The notes under the pieces: generated by a model
Told to the model about the DNA's origin: nothing
The model's database searches: none
What the model saw: only the letters and a program-made list of their open reading frames with translations
Program-made: the position numbers and the translations under genes
In this document: positions 61,300 to 64,000 of the stretch, piece by piece
How the letters are laid out: the number at the start of each line of letters is the position of its first letter
Position numbering within the stretch: position 1 is the first letter of the stretch
Assembly: GCF_003892345.1 (NCBI RefSeq)
Contig: NZ_RRUE01000001.1
Coordinates: 1,085,008-1,149,007 of the forward strand
DNA from: Lautropia dentalis
GTDB taxonomy: Bacteria > Pseudomonadota > Gammaproteobacteria > Burkholderiales > Burkholderiaceae_E
Length of the DNA: 64,000 bases
Direction: 5' to 3'

Positions 61300-61650
61300 A
61301 TGGAAATCAAGCGACTGGAACCCGGCAAGCGCATGTCCGAAGCCGTGGTGCACAACCATGTGGCCTATCTGGCCGGACAGATTCCGGAAGACACCAGCAA
61401 GGGGCCACTGGAGCAGACCCGCGAGGTGCTGGCCGCCATCGACAGCGTGCTGGCCAAACTGGGTACCGACAAGAGCCGGCTGCTGAGCGCCACGGTCTAT
61501 CTGTCGAACATTGGCAACTTTGCGGCCATGAACGAGGCCTGGGACGCCTGGGTGTCGCCCGGCAACCCGCCGGCCCGGGCCACGGTGGAGGCGCGCCTGG
61601 CCTCGCCGGACATTCTGGTCGAAATCGTGGTGACGGCGGCGGTGGACTGA
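61300..61650 (+). CDS. RidA-family protein
   Basis: A 116-residue member of the YjgF/YER057c/UK114 (Rid) family. RidA proteins hydrolyse reactive enamine/imine intermediates such as 2-aminoacrylate. The key arginine lies in PPARATVEARLA, followed by DILVEIVVTAAVD. The protein differs from archetypal RidA (the N-terminal SKAVVHNHVAYLAGQIPED pattern is of the Rid-other type), so the substrate is not sure. A strong AGGAGG precedes ATG 61300. Confidence 0.9.
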   Translation: MEIKRLEPGKRMSEAVVHNHVAYLAGQIPEDTSKGPLEQTREVLAAIDSVLAKLGTDKSRLLSATVYLSNIGNFAAMNEAWDAWVSPGNPPARATVEARLASPDILVEIVVTAAVD

Positions 61651-61783
61651 ACGTCGCCGTCTGGTGGCGGCAGACCCGGGCCCGGGCGCCGTGCGGCGAG
61701 GGCTCGAGTCTGACCGCACCAGATAACAGGCTCCCGGTTTGGGGTCTGCTGGACAGAAGGCCGCCGGCAGCGTTGGCTGATGT

Positions 61784-62362
61784 TCACATCCGCGCGGTCT
61801 TCATGGGGCGGCGGCCACCATTGAAGCGGGTCAGCCAGTAGCGGCGGTTGATCGATTCGACCCGCACCAGGCTGCCCGATGAAGGGGCGTGCACGAAGCG
61901 ATGGTTGCCAATGTAGACGCCCACGTGGGAGTTCGGATGGCGGCCGGTCTGGAAGAACACCAGGTCGCCCGGGGCCAGATCCTTCAGGGCGATCCATGAG
62001 CCCCGCTGGCCCATCTGCCGGCTGGTGCGCGGCAGTTCGATGCCCAGTGCCTCGCGGTAGACATGCTGGACCAGCCCGCTGCAGTCGAAGCCCTCCCGGG
62101 GGCTGCTGCCGCCCCAGCGATAGGGCCTGCCCACCTGGGCCATGGCCTGCCGCGTCACCTCGCGGGCCGCCCGGCTGGGCATGGGCGGTGGTGGAGCAGG
62201 GCGCGATGGCGTGCTGGCACACCCGGCCAGCAGCAGCCCCGGTGCACCCAGCGCAAGACCCAGCAGCTGCCGGCGCTGACAGCTGGTTTGCCGGCCTGAC
62301 GGCAGGCCCGGGCGCAGAAGGGCACGCAGGGCATGCCCCGTTCGTCGGATACGTGTGTGCAT
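61784..62362 (-). CDS. NlpC/P60 (C40) lipoprotein, peptidoglycan endopeptidase
   Basis: A 192-residue predicted lipoprotein from ATG 62362; a basic N-terminal region of about 30 residues precedes the hydrophobic core and lipobox LLLAGC (Cys about 48). The C40 peptidase domain (about 70-180) has catalytic Cys in GFDCSGLVQHVY, His in SHVGVYIG and a further His in RFVHAPSSG. Such enzymes cut peptide stems in peptidoglycan. A start further downstream is possible because the N-terminal basic region is longer than usual. Confidence 0.88.
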   Translation of the reverse strand: MHTRIRRTGHALRALLRPGLPSGRQTSCQRRQLLGLALGAPGLLLAGCASTPSRPAPPPPMPSRAAREVTRQAMAQVGRPYRWGGSSPREGFDCSGLVQHVYREALGIELPRTSRQMGQRGSWIALKDLAPGDLVFFQTGRHPNSHVGVYIGNHRFVHAPSSGSLVRVESINRRYWLTRFNGGRRPMKTARM

Positions 62363-62754
62363 CAGAGCCAAAGTCGGAAAAGTTTGCGGTTGTTCCGTGC
62401 AGTCTGGCGGAACGCCGGGTTAGGATTCGTTCGCCGCTGAAGCAGCGGCAGCGAATGCTGTCTGGCCTTTCTCCGGGCCGGTCTGGCATGCGGGGGTTTC
62501 CGCCAGCCTGACCTGCGGGGCGTTCTGCCAGCCGGGGCATTCCAGACATGGCGGGAACGGATCCCACCATTTTTGCCATGTCTGCACCGGTATTTTCGCT
62601 GCCGCAGGTTCTGTTCATGTTTCATTCATCCGACAAACGTATCATCCGCAGCGACCGGATGACCGTTACGGATCCGGCATGACCAGGGCGGGCACCCGTG
62701 CCGGATGGCGCCGGTGCATACCGAACATGCAGGACACCCGCGGGGAATACTTTC
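62363..62754. other. Divergent intergenic region before the MFS gene
   Basis: About 390 bp between the divergent NlpC/P60 and transporter genes. It should hold both promoters. G+C falls in 62370-62460 and 62570-62650, but I cannot assign clear -35/-10 pairs. A short 87-codon minus frame here has no family support. Confidence 0.35.
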
Positions 62755-64000
62755 ATGAGCCTTTTCGACCAGCGCGCGCTGCAGCCTGGTGTCACCCGAT
62801 GTGAGGTGCTGGCCTGGGCCGGCTACGACTTTGCCAATTCGGGCTACACCACCGTGGTGGTGACCGCGGTGTTCAGTGCCTATTTCGTGGGCGTGGTGGC
62901 CAACGGAGCCGACTGGGCCACGTTCGTGTGGTCGCTGATCCTGGCCATCTCCAATCTGGCGGTGATGCTGACCATGCCCGGCATCGGGGCACGGGTGGAT
63001 GCCAACGGGTCGCGCAAGCAGTGGCTGCTGGGGGTGACGCTGGTCTGCGTGGTGTGCATTGCCGCCCTGTACTGGGTTCGGGCCGGAGACGTGGCGCTGG
63101 CGGTGGTGATGATCATCATCTCCAATTACTGCTATTCGCTGGGTGAGACCTTCTGTGCGGCCTATCTGCCCGAGCTGGCCCGTCCCGAGGCCATCGGGCG
63201 GGTATCCGGCTGGGGCTGGAGCTTCGGCTACGTGGGCGGCATGCTGACGCTGGGCCTGTCGCTGGCCTGGGTGGCGTGGGTGAAGGGGCAGGGCGGTGAG
63301 GTCGAGGACTACGTGCCCGGCACGATGCTGATCGCCGCCGTCATCTACATTCTGGCGGCCATGCCGATGTTCCTGGTGGTGAAGGAGCGGGCCAGGCCCC
63401 GTGCCCAGGAGGCCAGCCGGATGGTGCAGTCGCCGGTGGACTGGCGCACCAGCTGGCTGCGCATCCGCGCCTATGGGGACTTCCAGCGGCTGCTGTGGGT
63501 GGGCTTTTTCTACAACGCGGGCGTGGCGGTGGTGATTGCCCTGACGGCCGTGTATGCCGATCAGGTACTGGGCTTCGAGCCGGCCGACACCATGCAGCTC
63601 TTCTTTGCCGTCAATGTGGCGGCGGCGATAGGTGCCTTCCTGTTCGGCTATCTGGAAGACCACATCGGGCACCGCATGTCGCTGGCGCTCACGCTGGTCG
63701 GCTGGGTGGTGGTGGTACTGGTGGCGGTGTTCATCGAGGGCCGTCCGGCATTCTGGTGTGCAGCCACGCTGGCCGGGGTGTGCATGGGGTCGAGCCAGTC
63801 GGCCGGCCGGGCGCTGGTTGCCACCATGGCCCCGGGGCACCGGCTGGACGAGTTCTTTGGCCTCTGGGCCTTTGCCACCCGGCTGGCCGCCATCGTGGGG
63901 CCGCTGACCTATGGGGGCATCAGCTGGGCCACCGGCAACAATCACCGGCATGCGCTGCTGTTCACGGGCATTTTCTTCGTGGTGGCGCTGGCGCTGCTGG
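62755..64000 (+). CDS. UMF1/Atg22-type MFS transporter, 3' end outside the window
   Basis: 415 residues are visible, with no stop before the window ends. The protein begins MSLFDQRALQPGVTRCEV, then WAGYDFANSGYTTVVVTAVF, the diagnostic first helix of the UMF1 (Atg22-like) branch of the major facilitator superfamily. At least ten membrane helices are visible, with ARPEAIGRVSGWGWSFGYVGG in the central part. Substrates of bacterial UMF1 proteins are largely unknown. ATG 62755 fits the family start. Confidence 0.9.
   Translation, partial: MSLFDQRALQPGVTRCEVLAWAGYDFANSGYTTVVVTAVFSAYFVGVVANGADWATFVWSLILAISNLAVMLTMPGIGARVDANGSRKQWLLGVTLVCVVCIAALYWVRAGDVALAVVMIIISNYCYSLGETFCAAYLPELARPEAIGRVSGWGWSFGYVGGMLTLGLSLAWVAWVKGQGGEVEDYVPGTMLIAAVIYILAAMPMFLVVKERARPRAQEASRMVQSPVDWRTSWLRIRAYGDFQRLLWVGFFYNAGVAVVIALTAVYADQVLGFEPADTMQLFFAVNVAAAIGAFLFGYLEDHIGHRMSLALTLVGWVVVVLVAVFIEGRPAFWCAATLAGVCMGSSQSAGRALVATMAPGHRLDEFFGLWAFATRLAAIVGPLTYGGISWATGNNHRHALLFTGIFFVVALALL

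Noticed and set aside
62626-63951. 441-codon minus-strand open frame opposite the MFS transporter
   Set aside because: The + strand frame from 62755 has the UMF1 signature and runs off the window; the antisense frame is His/Gly-rich without domains.

Overview
The window looks like a chromosomal segment of a high-G+C betaproteobacterium of the order Burkholderiales. The evidence is the block order argH / algZ-algR / hemC-hemD-hemX-hemY / ppa / nadE / glnB / trxB / crp-fnr regulator / ftsK / lolA / rarA / serS, which is the housekeeping arrangement of that group. The genus cannot be fixed from the sequence; a Lautropia-like organism is one guess. Several conserved proteins carry long low-complexity Ala/Gly/Pro/Ser/Glu/His inserts, a trait of this genome.

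Layout. 1-2.7 kb: a lower-G+C edge with a partial unknown gene, a small secreted protein, and an intact ISL3-type insertion sequence (22-bp inverted repeats, 8-bp target duplication) that landed between a good sigma70 promoter and the small gene. 2.9-18.9 kb: a hydroxamate siderophore region with a TonB-dependent receptor, a class D flavin monooxygenase, ornithine N5-monooxygenase (pvdA), and a tightly coupled + strand operon of formyltransferase (pvdF), periplasmic Ntn-hydrolase acylase (pvdQ), cyclic-peptide ABC exporter (pvdE), and a MacA/MacB/outer-membrane-factor efflux pump. It closes with a perfect 19-bp-stem terminator. No NRPS lies in the window. 18.9-38.9 kb: CorC-type protein, argH, a LytS/LytR two-component pair, haem biosynthesis genes, ppa, nadE (glutaminase cysteine absent), PII, Smr protein, trxB, regulator and ftsK.

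38.9-45 kb: an insertion into the usual ftsK-lolA neighbourhood, with a MipA-like outer membrane protein, an E. coli-type quinol:fumarate reductase operon (frdABCD) and a non-coding stretch of tandem repeats and hairpins. 45-54.7 kb: lolA, rarA, an unknown gene, aroG, an alpha/beta-hydrolase-fold lipoprotein without its nucleophile serine, serS, two small membrane paralogues and a Tat-type lipoprotein. 54.7-56.4 kb: a remnant and an intact HigBA-like toxin-antitoxin module in opposite orientation, bounded by a 44-bp copy of part of a tRNA-Ser(CGA) gene and the tRNA gene itself, which looks like an attachment-site duplication. 56.5-64 kb: a CbiM-like membrane protein, a large comEC with a degenerate metallo-beta-lactamase domain, a RidA protein, an NlpC/P60 lipoprotein and the start of a UMF1-type MFS transporter cut by the window end.

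How the genes fit together. PvdA and PvdF would make N5-formyl-N5-hydroxyornithine for a peptide siderophore built by an NRPS encoded elsewhere. PvdE would export the acylated precursor to the periplasm, PvdQ would remove the acyl chain, the MacAB-type pump would secrete the product and the TonB receptor would recover the ferric form. The frd operon gives fumarate respiration under oxygen limitation.
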